Shown here: positions 14,934-15,229 of the stretch, piece by piece | Layout: every line of letters begins with the position of its first letter | How positions within the stretch are numbered: the stretch's first letter is position 1 | NCBI GenBank assembly: GCA_029938985.1 | Contig: JAOZTW010000045.1 | Span: forward strand, 1 to 15,229 | Length of the DNA: 15,229 nt | Origin: Bacteroidales bacterium | GTDB lineage: Bacteria; Bacteroidota; Bacteroidia; Bacteroidales; JAOZQN01 | Reading direction: 5' to 3' | Position numbers and translations under genes: made by a program | Notes under the pieces: generated by a model | Told to the model about the DNA's origin: nothing | The model's database searches: none | What the model saw: only the letters and a program-made list of their open reading frames with translations

Positions 14934-15229
14934 AATAAATAAGTTTATAAGTTAATATTAATTTTTATTAAGGTAATTGCAAACTCTTGTTTGGCGAAAA
15001 GTATAATTGGCTATATAAGGTATATTAAATCAAATAGTTATCTATTTAAATTTGTTTTTTTTACTTTTATCTTCTTCAATAAATAACTAAAGTTTTTGCT
15101 TTCATTTTATATTGATTATCAATAATTTATAAAATTAATTTTACTTATATAATATTAAAAAAACATTATAAAACACTTATAATAAGACAATTACAAATGC
15201 AATTACCAAAATAGTATAAAATTGACAAT
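14934..15229. other. Leader and upstream region of the VWA gene
   Basis: About 296 AT-rich bases upstream of the VWA gene run to the window edge. No gene, no TAnnTTTG box on the minus strand and no notable repeat were recognised. Confidence 0.5.

Overview
The window looks like chromosomal DNA from a member of the Bacteroidota. The base composition is very AT-rich. Two promoter-like sites match the TAnnTTTG -7 box of that phylum, and most starts lack a clear Shine-Dalgarno. The gene content also fits: a secreted VWA protein ends in a type IX secretion (T9SS) sorting domain, and an OmpA-family protein has the TPR / beta-propeller / carboxypeptidase-regulatory-like / OmpA-C order known from PorE. 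An anaerobic or sediment-type Bacteroidales relative is a guess only.

Layout, left to right: a PorE-like outer-membrane/peptidoglycan anchor (97-2094, +) converges on a small secreted protein of unknown function (2294-2752, -) across a bidirectional terminator. Next is a lipoprotein of unknown function (3072-3941, -) with a long perfect inverted repeat just past its stop. A two-gene membrane operon follows (4471-6658, +), an NfeD-family protein and a flotillin, ending in a strong terminator. A 770-bp gene-free stretch (6659-7429) holds two abutting palindromic elements with related ends. Then come a two-gene thiamin operon, thiS-thiC (9480-7430, -), an alginate-export-like outer-membrane barrel (9833-11152, -), a gene-free block with two more palindromic elements (11153-11587), a polytopic membrane protein (11588-12757, -) and the T9SS-exported VWA protein (13083-14933, -).

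The genes do not form one pathway. The functional groups are cell envelope and secretion (PorE-like protein, T9SS cargo, barrel, lipoprotein), membrane organisation (NfeD plus flotillin), and synthesis of the thiamin pyrimidine with the sulfur carrier for the thiazole.

The most unusual content lies between the genes. There are at least five palindromic, MITE-like units: 2947-3067 and 11223-11346 are diverged copies of one family, 6775-6963 and 6962-7203 share ends with each other, and 11440-11589 is of another type. There are also short dispersed repeats next to stop codons. I see no transposase, CRISPR array, tRNA or rRNA gene, and no defence or toxin-antitoxin cassette. Family names come from recognition of sequence patterns, not from database searches.
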